Source of the DNA: Bacteroidales bacterium
Lineage (GTDB): Bacteria; Bacteroidota; Bacteroidia; Bacteroidales; UBA932
DNA length: 35,950 bases
Assembly: GCA_017549505.1 (NCBI GenBank)
Contig: JAFYUS010000033.1
Span: forward strand, 1 to 35,950
Direction of reading: 5' to 3'
Of this stretch, positions 1-7,124 are shown piece by piece. The position numbers and the translations under genes were made by a program. Under the pieces are notes generated by a model. That model did not search any database, was not told the DNA's origin, and was given only the letters and a program-made list of their open reading frames with translations. The first letter of the stretch is position 1; each line of letters opens with the position of its first letter.

Positions 1-1788
1 ATCCGCGCCCTCCGCAAGCTCGGCTTCGATCCGCAGGTTTACCACTGCAACGAGGGACACGCAGCATTCATCGGTCTTGAGCGTCTCCGCGAGCTTATCG
101 TAGAGCAGAACCTCGAGTTCCAGGAGGCTCTCGAAGTTGTAAGGGCATCATCACTCTTCACAACACATACACCGGTGCCTGCAGGACACGATGCATTCGA
201 CGAAGGCATGCTCCGCAAGTACATCGGCCACTATCCGCAGCGTCTTAAGATCAGCTGGGAGACAATGATGGGTCTCGGTAAGAACGACGGTGCAAACGTG
301 AACGAGAAGTTCTCAATGTCTATCCTTGCTGCAAACATCTCACAGGAGGTGAACGGAGTATCATGGCTCCACGGTGAGGTAAGCCGCGACATCCTCGGAC
401 ACATGTGGCCAGGCTACCTTCCGGAGGAGCTTCACGTAAGCTATGTTACTAACGGTGTTCACTATCCTACATGGACAGCACCGGAGTGGAAGGAAGTACA
501 CGCAAAGGTATTCGGCGAGGAGTTCAAGACTCACCACTACGACAAGTCTTGCTTCGACGGTATCTACAAGGTATCTGACGAGGAAGTATGGAACATCCGT
601 ACAAGCCTCCGCAAGAAGCTCATCGACGAGGTGAAGAGAAGACTCTCTGACCCTGCAGCTGCAAACCACTACTCACCTAAGCAGGTGGTTGAGATCAAGG
701 AGAACCTCCGTGACGACGTTCTTACAATCGGTTTCGCACGCCGTTTCGCTACATACAAGAGAGCACACCTCCTCTTCCGTGACCTCGACAGACTCGCTGA
801 GATCGTGAACGATCCTAAGCAGCCTGTGCAGTTCCTCTTCGCAGGTAAGGCTCACCCGGCTGACAAGGCAGGTCAGGACCTCATCAAGATGATCGTCGAG
901 ATCTCTAAGCAGCCACGTTTCATCGGTAAGATCGTATTCGTTCCTAACTACGACATCACAGTAGCGAAGTATCTCGTACAGGGTGTTGACGTATGGATGA
1001 ACAACCCTACACGTCCTCTCGAGGCTTCAGGTACATCTGGAGAGAAGGCTGCGATGAACGGTGTAATGCACTTCTCTGTACTCGACGGATGGTGGGTTGA
1101 GGGTTACAAGAAGGGCGCTGGTTGGGCACTTCCAATGGAGCGTACCTACGACGACCAGAACTACCAGGACGAGCTCGATGCTGCAACAATCTACAACATC
1201 ATCGAGAACGAGATCGCACCTACATTCTACAACAAGTCACTCTCTACAGGCCGCTCGGCTGACTGGATCGAGTACATCAAGAACTGTGTCGCTCAGGTAG
1301 CATGCAACTTCACAACCAACCGTATGCTTACTGACTACATCAACCAGTACTATGATCCGCAGTCTGCAAGATACGAGGCGATCGTGGCAGACGACTTCGC
1401 AAAGGCTCGTGAGATCGCAGCTTGGAAGAAGAACCTCCGCCGTGAGTGGAAGAACATCGAGGTTGTATCAGCAGCAATGCCTGACAGCAACAGCAACGGT
1501 CTCGCTATCGGAAACGAGGTTAAGGCAGAGGTTGTTCTCAACATCGGTGACCTCAAGGCTGAGGAGATCGGAGTAGAGGTACTCTTCGCTACTACTGACA
1601 AGAAGGGCAGACTCCACATCCAGGAGAGATATGAGTTCACTCCAGTGGAGACTGTAGACGGTAGAGCTAAGTATGTGGCAGCAATCAACCCTGACCGTTC
1701 AGGTCTCTATCAGGTGGCAGGACGTATCTATGCAAAGAACGCGGATCTCCCACACAGACAGGACTTTGAACTTGTAAGATGGTTGTAG
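1..1788 (+). CDS. glgP: Alpha-glucan (glycogen/starch) phosphorylase, 5' end cut off by window
   Basis: The frame is open from base 1, so about 595 C-terminal residues are present; the N-terminal part (DUF3417 region in this family) lies outside. It matches the short alpha-glucan phosphorylase group (GT35), which uses PLP and phosphate to release glucose-1-phosphate from cytoplasmic glycogen or maltodextrin. The PLP-lysine signature reads EASGTSGEKAAMNG at 1021-1062, with the presumed Schiff-base Lys codon at 1045-1047. Other family stretches are CNEGHAAF near the start, TTHTPVPAGHD, YVTNGVHYPTW and LDGWWVEGY. The C-terminal 100 residues look like a beta-rich appendage. The stop overlaps the ribF start by 10 bases, so the two are probably co-transcribed. 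The family is clear; the gene symbol is by function and Bacteroidota genomes do not always use it. Confidence 0.93.
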   Translation: MRALRKLGFDPQVYHCNEGHAAFIGLERLRELIVEQNLEFQEALEVVRASSLFTTHTPVPAGHDAFDEGMLRKYIGHYPQRLKISWETMMGLGKNDGANVNEKFSMSILAANISQEVNGVSWLHGEVSRDILGHMWPGYLPEELHVSYVTNGVHYPTWTAPEWKEVHAKVFGEEFKTHHYDKSCFDGIYKVSDEEVWNIRTSLRKKLIDEVKRRLSDPAAANHYSPKQVVEIKENLRDDVLTIGFARRFATYKRAHLLFRDLDRLAEIVNDPKQPVQFLFAGKAHPADKAGQDLIKMIVEISKQPRFIGKIVFVPNYDITVAKYLVQGVDVWMNNPTRPLEASGTSGEKAAMNGVMHFSVLDGWWVEGYKKGAGWALPMERTYDDQNYQDELDAATIYNIIENEIAPTFYNKSLSTGRSADWIEYIKNCVAQVACNFTTNRMLTDYINQYYDPQSARYEAIVADDFAKAREIAAWKKNLRREWKNIEVVSAAMPDSNSNGLAIGNEVKAEVVLNIGDLKAEEIGVEVLFATTDKKGRLHIQERYEFTPVETVDGRAKYVAAINPDRSGLYQVAGRIYAKNADLPHRQDFELVRWL

Positions 1789-2693
1789 CAACTGGATTTT
1801 TCGACGGTGTCCACGTCGGACACCGTCTTGTAATACAGCAGCTTGTAGAAGCTGCAGCAGTACGCGGGGATGAGAGCACTGTGATGACTTTCTGGCCCCA
1901 TCCCCGTAATGTGCTGCAAAAGGAGGCTCGTACCTTGAGACTCCTCACCACTCTTGCGGAAAAGAAGCAGATGCTTCTGGACCTGGGTGTGGACCATGTT
2001 GAAGTGCTTCCGTTCACGAAGGACTTCAGCGCCATGACAACGGAACAATACCTCCGCATGCTCATGGAAAAGTACGGCGCGAAGACGGTTCTGCTTGGAT
2101 ATGACAACAGGGTCGGAAGCGATGCCTTGGATTCGGATCAGGTGGCCCGTACGGCCGAGAGTCTCGGACTCGAGGTCATAAGGACGGACATGGTGCCTTC
2201 GGCACATGGACATGCCGTAAGCTCCACGAAGATCCGTCAACAATTAGAGGCGGGAGATGTGCAGGGTGCTGCATCGATGCTCGGATATGATTATTCGCTC
2301 CATGGAGTTGTCGTAGCCGGCAACAGGATCGGGCGTACGATCGGATTTCCGACAGCGAACATGCAGCTTTACGAGCCTTTGAAGCTCGTGCCTGGCAATG
2401 GTGTGTATTTCGTGAAGGTGGAGACGGTGGGAAGAAACCTGTTCGGTATGTGTAATATAGGTCACAGACCGACGGTATCCACCGGCAACGCCCGCACGAT
2501 AGAGACAAACATCTTCGGATTCGACGAGGACATATACGGACTGGACATCAAGGTCACTTTTCTCCAGAAGATAAGGGATGAGGTCCGTTTCGATACCCTC
2601 GAAGACCTGAAGGCCCAGCTGGAACAGGACAGGGATGTCTCGTTGGACGCCATTGCGAGGAACGTAGAGACGTTGCAATCTCAAAAAATGTAA
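1779..2693 (+). CDS. ribF: Bifunctional riboflavin kinase / FMN adenylyltransferase
   Basis: A 304-residue protein of the usual length for RibF, which phosphorylates riboflavin to FMN and adenylates FMN to FAD in the cytoplasm. The N-terminal nucleotidyltransferase shows GFFDGVHVGH at residues 6-15 (the HxGH loop) and SSTKIR near residue 150 (the ISSTxIR motif). The C-terminal kinase domain carries GNRIGRTIGFPTAN and a later NIGHRPT stretch that matches the family. The ATG at 1779 lies inside the end of the phosphorylase gene; it places the protein start immediately before the first strand of the nucleotidyltransferase, slightly shorter than many homologues, but no better upstream start is visible. 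The next gene begins three bases after the stop, so this is an operon member. Confidence 0.95.
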   Translation: MVVATGFFDGVHVGHRLVIQQLVEAAAVRGDESTVMTFWPHPRNVLQKEARTLRLLTTLAEKKQMLLDLGVDHVEVLPFTKDFSAMTTEQYLRMLMEKYGAKTVLLGYDNRVGSDALDSDQVARTAESLGLEVIRTDMVPSAHGHAVSSTKIRQQLEAGDVQGAASMLGYDYSLHGVVVAGNRIGRTIGFPTANMQLYEPLKLVPGNGVYFVKVETVGRNLFGMCNIGHRPTVSTGNARTIETNIFGFDEDIYGLDIKVTFLQKIRDEVRFDTLEDLKAQLEQDRDVSLDAIARNVETLQSQKM

Positions 2694-2696
2694 CAT

Positions 2697-3125
2697 ATGG
2701 AAACGGTTATTCTTCTACTTTTCGCTCTGCTTCCGGTCATCTTCAAGCTGATCGGAAAGAAATTCGAACAGGCCGGTAATCCTGACGCAGCCGAGAGGAT
2801 GCGTAGGATTGCACAGGTACTTGGCGAATCTGATGAAAAAGAAAAGGAACCTGAAGTCGATTATGACGACGACGGACAAATAACTGAGGTCGCAGAACCT
2901 GCGACGACGTCGGCGCCCGCGCCGACCACGTTTGTTGTTCCGCTGCCTGTGTCCAGGCCGGAACCTGTGGTAACGGAGAATGTCGTAAGACAGACTGCTT
3001 CAAAACCTAGACCTGTCAAGAAACCTATTCTTGAGGAAGAGGTTTCGCAGAGCAAAGGGGAGAAGATCGATCCGAAGAAGCTCGTGATATATTCCGAGAT
3101 AATGAAACCGAAATATACTGAATAA
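2697..3125 (+). CDS. Small membrane-anchored protein of unknown function
   Basis: A 142-residue protein. Residues 3-18 form one hydrophobic segment (VILLLFALLPVIFKLI) followed by lysines, so it is probably a single-pass inner-membrane protein with a cytoplasmic tail. The middle (about 45-110) is low complexity: acidic, then rich in Pro, Ala, Thr and Val, and likely disordered. The last 20 residues (KIDPKKLVIYSEIMKPKY) are the most structured-looking part and resemble a short C-terminal motif I associate with Bacteroidales proteins of this layout. It starts three bases after the ribF stop and is followed by greA. No enzyme motif is seen and I assign no function. Confidence 0.8.
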   Translation: METVILLLFALLPVIFKLIGKKFEQAGNPDAAERMRRIAQVLGESDEKEKEPEVDYDDDGQITEVAEPATTSAPAPTTFVVPLPVSRPEPVVTENVVRQTASKPRPVKKPILEEEVSQSKGEKIDPKKLVIYSEIMKPKYTE

Positions 3126-3148
3126 TAACATAATTAAAGACAATATTT

Positions 3149-3616
3149 ATGGCACTACAGTACATGACCCAGGAGGGTTTTGACAAACTAAAGAAGGAAC
3201 TTGCCGATGCGATCGCGCAGCGTCCTGTGATTTCTGCGGCCATCGCGGAAGCACGTGACAAGGGTGATCTTTCAGAGAATGCGGAGTATGAGGCGGCAAG
3301 GGAAGCTCAGGGACTCCTCGAACTCCAGATATCTAAGCTCCAGAACCTTGTAGCCAATGCACGTGTGATCGACGAGTCGCAGATCGGCACAGAGAAGGTT
3401 CAGATGCTCAACAAGGTAAAGGTGAAGAACCTCAATACCAACCAGATCATGAACTTCACACTCGTGAGCGAGCAGGAAGCTGACTTCATGTCAGGTAAGC
3501 TTGCGGTGAACACTCCGATCGGACAGGCTCTCATGGGACACGCCGTAGGAGATGTCGTTGACGCAAAGGTACCTGCAGGCGTAATCAAGTTCGAAATTCT
3601 GGACATCACTCTCTAA
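3149..3616 (+). CDS. greA: Transcription elongation factor GreA
   Basis: 155 residues, normal for GreA. The protein enters the RNA polymerase secondary channel and stimulates cleavage of backtracked transcripts. The N-terminal coiled coil (about residues 5-75) carries at its tip the signature RDKGDLSENAEYEAA, whose two acidic residues (Asp and Glu of DLSE) coordinate the catalytic magnesium. The C-terminal FKBP-like domain covers about 80-155 and includes PIGQALMGHAVGDVV. A 23-base AT-rich gap separates it from the preceding gene and only three bases separate it from the HIT gene, so greA and the HIT gene are very likely co-expressed. Confidence 0.97.
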   Translation: MALQYMTQEGFDKLKKELADAIAQRPVISAAIAEARDKGDLSENAEYEAAREAQGLLELQISKLQNLVANARVIDESQIGTEKVQMLNKVKVKNLNTNQIMNFTLVSEQEADFMSGKLAVNTPIGQALMGHAVGDVVDAKVPAGVIKFEILDITL

Positions 3617-3619
3617 GAC

Positions 3620-4027
3620 ATGGCAACAATATTCACAAGAATAGCCAAAGGCGAGATTCCTTCTTATAAGGTAGCGGAAAGCGAAGACTTCTATGCTTTC
3701 CTTGATATCGCTCCGATGGCTAAGGGACACACTCTTGTGATCCCTAAGAATGTTGAAGATGACTATATCTTCAACCTCGAGGACGAGACCTACATGGGAC
3801 TTTGCGCCTTTGCAAAGAAGGTGGCACAGGCCGTCAAGGCCGCTGTGCCCTGCAAGAGGGTAGGCGTAGCAGTCCTCGGTATGGAGGTACCTCACACCCA
3901 TATCCACCTTGTACCTCTCCAGAGCGAAGGGGATATGGATTTCAGAAAGAAGAAACTGGAACTTTCTCAGGAAGAATTCGCTGAGATCGCTTCCGCAATC
4001 TATAATGAATATGTCAAGATTCAGTAA
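3620..4027 (+). CDS. HIT family protein (histidine-triad nucleotide hydrolase)
   Basis: 135 residues, the HinT/HIT length. The histidine triad is visible as H92-T-H94-I-H96 within VPHTHIHLVPL, preceded by GHTLVIPK at about residues 36-43. Members hydrolyse purine nucleotide phosphoramidates or AMP-linked substrates in the cytoplasm; the physiological substrate cannot be told from sequence. It begins three bases after greA, an adjacency common in Bacteroidales, and its end overlaps the start of the next lipoprotein gene. Confidence 0.94.
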   Translation: MATIFTRIAKGEIPSYKVAESEDFYAFLDIAPMAKGHTLVIPKNVEDDYIFNLEDETYMGLCAFAKKVAQAVKAAVPCKRVGVAVLGMEVPHTHIHLVPLQSEGDMDFRKKKLELSQEEFAEIASAIYNEYVKIQ

Positions 4028-5150
4028 GATACTATTTTTCGCTGCTGCAGCAATGGCTGCGGTATCATGCGGAAGCAATGCAAGAATAGAGGGCGAGCTC
4101 TCGGATGCTCCGTCTTCTGAAGTGGTAGTGAAGCTTCTTAATGTCAACCATTACGAAGTCCTTGATACAGTAAAGACAAATGCGTCGGGAAAGTTCTCGT
4201 ACAAGGTTGATGTAAAGAAGGGCCAGCCGGAGTTCGTATATGTATTCTATAAGGATACAAAGGTAGCCTCTCTCCTTCTTGAGACAGGTGACAAGGTATC
4301 AGTAGCAGCTGACACTCTCGGAAACTATACGGTCGAAGGATCTGAAGAGTCCTTGAAGCTCGCACAGGTAGAGAAGGAATACTCAGATGCTCTTCTCAAG
4401 CTCAGTGACCTCTCTTCAAAGTCAATGACTGCTAAAGGTTCTGAACTCGACGATGTCAAGAGACAGCTCGGACAGGAGTATATAGCATACTACAGAAGCC
4501 GTGTAAGATATGTGATGGAGAACAGCAAGTCGCTTACAGTTGTTCCGGTGTTCTTCCAGAACTTCGGCTCTGATCTCCCTGTATTTGCACAGTCTACAGA
4601 CGCCATCCACTTCTCGAATATCGCAGACTCTCTTGAGACAGTATATCCTGATTCAAGATATGTGAAGGCACTCAGGACAGAGGCCAAGAGACGTATGAAC
4701 TACCTCGAGCTCGAGTCACGTCTCAACGCTGCAGAGCCTATAGGATTCCCTGATATCGAGCTCCCTGACATGAACTCAAAGCAGGTGAAGCTCAGCGACG
4801 TCGATGCAAAGGTGATCATGGTATACTTCTGGAGCTCGGCAAATGCGAGCCAGAAGATGTTCAACCTCGACTTCCTCAGAAGCATCTACGAGGACTACCA
4901 CGACAAGGGCTTCGAGATCTACCAGGTATCCCTCGATATCGACAAGGCAGCATGGGCCAGGGTAGTGAAGGGACAGAACCTTCCATGGATCAACGTCTGC
5001 GACTCTCGTGGAGCATCATCTCCATATGTTTCACTTTATAACCTGGGAGCCCTCCCGTCAGCATTCGTAATCGCCGACGGCGAACTCGTGGACGGCGAGA
5101 TGTCAACAGAGAAATCATTCCGCAGGAACATCGAGAAACTTTTGAAATAG
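4011..5150 (+). CDS. Lipoprotein with DUF4369-like and thioredoxin-like domains, redox cysteines lost
   Basis: The chosen start (ATG 4011; ATG 4005 also possible) gives a clean lipoprotein signal: basic MSRFSK, a hydrophobic stretch and lipobox AVSC with lipidated Cys20, so the product should sit in the periplasm or on the outer membrane. Residues about 22-130 look like the DUF4369 beta domain that often precedes TlpA/ResA-type thioredoxins in Bacteroidota; a helical linker follows to about 240. The C-terminal thioredoxin fold begins at FPDIELPDMNSKQVKLSD and contains the strand VIMVYFWSS. Where the family has a CxxC after that strand, this protein reads ANASQK, with no cysteine, so it cannot be a conventional thiol oxidoreductase. 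The cis-Pro stretch (LGALPSAFVI) is kept. The start overlaps the HIT gene by 17 bases. A scaffold or binding role is inference. Confidence 0.85.
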   Translation: MSRFSKILFFAAAAMAAVSCGSNARIEGELSDAPSSEVVVKLLNVNHYEVLDTVKTNASGKFSYKVDVKKGQPEFVYVFYKDTKVASLLLETGDKVSVAADTLGNYTVEGSEESLKLAQVEKEYSDALLKLSDLSSKSMTAKGSELDDVKRQLGQEYIAYYRSRVRYVMENSKSLTVVPVFFQNFGSDLPVFAQSTDAIHFSNIADSLETVYPDSRYVKALRTEAKRRMNYLELESRLNAAEPIGFPDIELPDMNSKQVKLSDVDAKVIMVYFWSSANASQKMFNLDFLRSIYEDYHDKGFEIYQVSLDIDKAAWARVVKGQNLPWINVCDSRGASSPYVSLYNLGALPSAFVIADGELVDGEMSTEKSFRRNIEKLLK

Positions 5151-5208
5151 ACTGCCTGGTATACAGTAGTTTACTCGGTTTGTAGCACACATTCAAGCCT
5201 GTGCATAT

Positions 5209-5244
5209 AGAAGGAGGATGACTGATTTCAGTCATCCTCCTTCT
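5209..5244. terminator. Strong hairpin after the housekeeping operon
   Basis: A perfect 17-bp inverted repeat (arms 5209-5225 and 5228-5244, apex TT) lies 58 bases after the stop of the thioredoxin-like gene. There is no long T tract after it, so it could be a factor-assisted terminator or a convergent stop for the operon and the transposase gene on the other strand. Confidence 0.6.
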
Positions 5245-5273
5245 GCATACTTCGCCCTCTCCAACTGATTCCC

Positions 5274-5380
5274 CACGAGTCGCAACTTTCTGCCTAAAAA
5301 TGCAACTCGTGTCCAAACATCCCTCATATCGGCGGATTTCCAGATACGACTCACGAAAATCAGCCGAAAGTTGCGACTCG
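5274..5380. repeat. REP-like units R1 (+) and R2 (-) left of the transposase gene
   Basis: R1 on the + strand has GAGTCGCAACT at 5277-5287 and ACTCGTGTCC beginning at 5305, exactly 28 bases on; its ends (5274-5284 and 5301-5311) pair as an 11-bp stem with one mismatch. R2 on the - strand has GAGTCGCAACT (5379 down to 5369), AGTCGTATC starting at 5351 (28 bases) and GATATGAGG starting at 5330 (a further 21 bases). The same spacing recurs in three copies right of the transposase, so these form one repeat family arranged here head to head. Confidence 0.75.
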
Positions 5381-5455
5381 CGGCTTTCGGTATCGCGGCT
5401 TTCGGTATCGCGGCTTTCGGTATCGTGGCTTTCGGTATCGTGTCCTTCCGTATTG
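5381..5455. repeat. 15-bp tandem repeat, five units
   Basis: CGGCTTTCGGTATCG occurs three times without change (5381-5425), once with one mismatch (5426-5440) and once degenerate (5441-5455). It abuts repeat R2 and ends 16 bases before the transposase stop codon. Because the unit is 15 bases it stays open in frame on the + strand, giving a five-residue repeat (RLSVS), but nothing else supports translation. Confidence 0.85.
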
Positions 5456-5471
5456 CGGTGTCCTTCCGTGT

Positions 5472-6401
5472 TTATAACATTGCCAGGCAGCGCCTGATCT
5501 GGGATGCTGACAGTCTGTATTTGCGTGCAAGGTACTCTGCTATCTCAGCTTTCTTGCTACGGGGTAGTTCGTAAACAGAACTTGTGCAGATTTCCGGTAG
5601 GATTACCTTGTCTATCAGTTCGCATAGAGCAATGTCATCCATCTTTCTGTAGTCCTCTTTTCCATGTTCATGCCTGAGCATCTGTTCGACGCTTTGATAG
5701 ACGATACCGTTTTCTATGGTTTCCAAGGTAATAGGTGCAGATTGCTGCTTGTCCTTCTCCTGTTCTCTTGTCCATTCTTCTCCTGACAGGCGGTTCATAT
5801 AGTATATATAGGACCTTGGGGTTTTGAATGTGTGCTCCACGTCAGCGGTGTCTATGACGTCTTCTCTCAGTATCAGCCCGCTTTGATCCATCCTCCATCC
5901 TTCCGGACATTTGCATCTTGCAGGCAGATGAATTCTTTTATTATGCTCCGGAAGCGTTGATGAGGAACTTTCAAGACCTAACCCCTTCATGAAGATTGCC
6001 TTTGCTGAACAATGCGGGTAGGCGAAAGGTGTAGGAGCAATTCCATGATGGACTGCATTACGTAATGTATAACTGATTGCAGTGAGTTCATGGTGCAGAC
6101 CTTGCAGTTCCATTATAAATGGAAACTTCTCGCCAAGTCTTCCTCTTCGATGATATTTTGCATTGTAGTATCGGGAATACTTGTACCGGCAGCGTTCCAT
6201 CAGTCTTTTCGGAGAGGTAGTCCTGACGCATTTATGAGCATGGTTGGACATTATTGATTCTGCAAGAAGAGATGATTCTGTTTCCGCGACAGCCAATGCC
6301 AGAGAGTTGAAGAAACGGATGTAATCTTCCTTGTCGCGGCACAAGGTCTCATTTCCGGCCGAAAGGCAGATATGGTAACTCTTTTTCATGTTGTCCATCA
6401 A
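5472..6401 (-). CDS. REP-associated tyrosine transposase (RAYT, IS200-like Y1 domain)
   Basis: 309 residues, about twice a minimal IS200 transposase, as expected for chromosomal RAYT proteins. The N-terminal HUH-type nuclease shows the metal-binding pair in IMSNHAHKCV (H-A-H, about residues 50-60), and the helix with the presumed nucleophilic tyrosine reads YKYSRYYNAKYHRRG; which tyrosine is catalytic cannot be fixed by eye. A following stretch (TAISYTLRNAVHHG) also matches this family. The C-terminal end (KAEIAEYLARKYRLSASQIRRCL) looks like a helix-turn-helix and may read the repeats. No partner gene and no IS ends are seen; the gene stands alone between clusters of a spaced repeat, which is how RAYTs usually occur. 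RAYTs act on single-stranded REP hairpins; activity here is inference. The start could also be an ATG a few codons downstream. Confidence 0.85.
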   Translation of the reverse strand: MMDNMKKSYHICLSAGNETLCRDKEDYIRFFNSLALAVAETESSLLAESIMSNHAHKCVRTTSPKRLMERCRYKYSRYYNAKYHRRGRLGEKFPFIMELQGLHHELTAISYTLRNAVHHGIAPTPFAYPHCSAKAIFMKGLGLESSSSTLPEHNKRIHLPARCKCPEGWRMDQSGLILREDVIDTADVEHTFKTPRSYIYYMNRLSGEEWTREQEKDKQQSAPITLETIENGIVYQSVEQMLRHEHGKEDYRKMDDIALCELIDKVILPEICTSSVYELPRSKKAEIAEYLARKYRLSASQIRRCLAML

Positions 6402-6426
6402 TTTGCTTGAGCAAAGTTCTGAACGA

Positions 6427-6457
6427 TTATCCGCATACCGAAAAAGTATGCGGATAA
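6427..6457. repeat. Perfect 12-bp hairpin in the transposase 5' region
   Basis: TTATCCGCATAC (6427-6438) and its exact complement (6446-6457) flank a 7-base loop, 26 bases upstream of the transposase start codon on its strand. It may be a leader hairpin limiting expression or a recognition hairpin for the protein. Confidence 0.7.
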
Positions 6458-6463
6458 ATTTAA

Positions 6464-6497
6464 AAATCGCTCCCTGAAATACTTCAGAGCACGATTT
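6464..6497. repeat. Imperfect 15-bp inverted repeat upstream of the transposase gene
   Basis: Arms 6464-6478 and 6483-6497 match at 12 of 15 positions around a 4-base loop. It lies directly beyond the preceding hairpin, so two stem-loops sit back to back ahead of the gene. Confidence 0.5.
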
Positions 6498-6576
6498 GTT
6501 ACCAAAAATTTGTTTGATTTTTTACAAAAATAGAACAAATTTCCCTATATATCGCGGTCCTTTCCTGGTTTTCTAC

Positions 6577-6684
6577 GAGTCGCAACTGTTGGCTGATTTT
6601 TGCTAGTCGTGTCCGGATTCTGCCTGATATGAAGGTTCTGCGTATGCGAGTCGCAACTTTAGACAGATTTCTGCTAGTCGTGGC
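6577..6684 (+). repeat. REP-like units R3 and R4, direct tandem
   Basis: R3: GAGTCGCAACT at 6577, AGTCGTGTCC at 6605 (28 bases on), GATATGAAG at 6626 (a further 21). R4: GAGTCGCAACT at 6648 and AGTCGTGGC at 6676, again 28 bases apart. The spacer sequence differs between copies while the boxes and distances hold. Confidence 0.75.
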
Positions 6685-6710
6685 AGGATGGCAGTAGGTC
6701 AGTGTAGCAG

Positions 6711-6842
6711 GACAGTCCCTCAGGTTCGTGGCGGGAGATCGAACGTGAGTTCGGTATCGACCGCAAGGACATCAGACTAAACTCAAGACTCGCGGTCGTT
6801 CTCGCAAGACAACCTCTGAAGTGTCTTCGATATAATTTCCGC
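6711..6842 (+). pseudogene. Possible 3' remnant of an unrecognised gene
   Basis: One + frame from 6711 has codon choice like the surrounding genes and reads WREIEREFGIDRKDIRLNSR followed by LAVVLARQPLKC, then runs into repeat R5 and stops at 6882. An in-frame TAG at 6705 and no plausible start mean it is not intact. It could be the tail of a gene broken by the repeats or chance open sequence. Confidence 0.2.
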
Positions 6843-6900
6843 GAGTCGCAACTCTCTGCTGAAATCTGTGAGTCGTGTCTATGAATCCGGCGATATGAGG
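6843..6900 (+). repeat. REP-like unit R5
   Basis: GAGTCGCAACT at 6843, AGTCGTGTC at 6871 and GATATGAGG at 6892, with the same 28- and 21-base offsets as the other complete copies. With R3 and R4 and the two hairpins it accounts for most of the 720 bases between the transposase and the fimbrial promoter. Confidence 0.75.
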
Positions 6901-6956
6901 GGACTTTGGACGTGAGTAGCAATTTTGAAATAATAAACTTACAGATTGTAAGTAAT

Positions 6957-6992
6957 AAAAATGGCAGACATCACACGATGTCTGCCATTTTT
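6957..6992. terminator. Bidirectional intrinsic terminator
   Basis: Perfect 16-bp arms (6957-6972 and 6977-6992) with loop ACAC; the stem core is GGCAGACATC flanked by five A residues on one side and five T residues on the other, so it can act on both strands. It insulates the fimbrial promoter, which begins about 50 bases downstream. Confidence 0.85.
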
Positions 6993-7042
6993 GTTACATA
7001 AAGGCTAGGTGTGTTACAAAAATATAACAATTTTATTAGATT

Positions 7043-7077
7043 TTTGTTGCGTGGTGGTGCATTTTTCATAACTTTGC
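7043..7077 (+). promoter_or_regulatory. Bacteroidota-type promoter of the fimbrial operon
   Basis: The -7 box TAACTTTGC (7069-7077) fits TAnnTTTG. Upstream, TTTG at 7043-7046 (spacer 22) or TTG at 7047-7049 (spacer 19) serves as the -33 element. Transcription would start near 7083, about 40 bases before the first gene. No flanking inverted repeats that would make this an invertible promoter were found. Confidence 0.8.
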
Positions 7078-7124
7078 CCTCCATTTGCGCAAAATTTAGG
7101 TTGAAATTTTTAATTGTGTGTAAG

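Noticed and set aside
5300-5574. Small + strand proteins with RLSVS repeats
   Set aside because: They are translations of the 15-bp tandem repeat and REP-like units, and run into the transposase gene on the opposite strand.
6674-6922. 82-residue - strand protein
   Set aside because: It is composed of repeat units R4-R5 read backwards, with no promoter or homology seen.
6957-7077. Invertible fimbrial promoter
   Set aside because: The only perfect inverted repeat is the terminator hairpin itself; no matching pair flanks the promoter and no invertase gene is nearby.
7011-7124. N-terminal extension of the DUF3575 protein from an upstream ATG
   Set aside because: It would overlap the promoter and bury the signal peptide; the ATG at 7125 gives a normal secreted protein.
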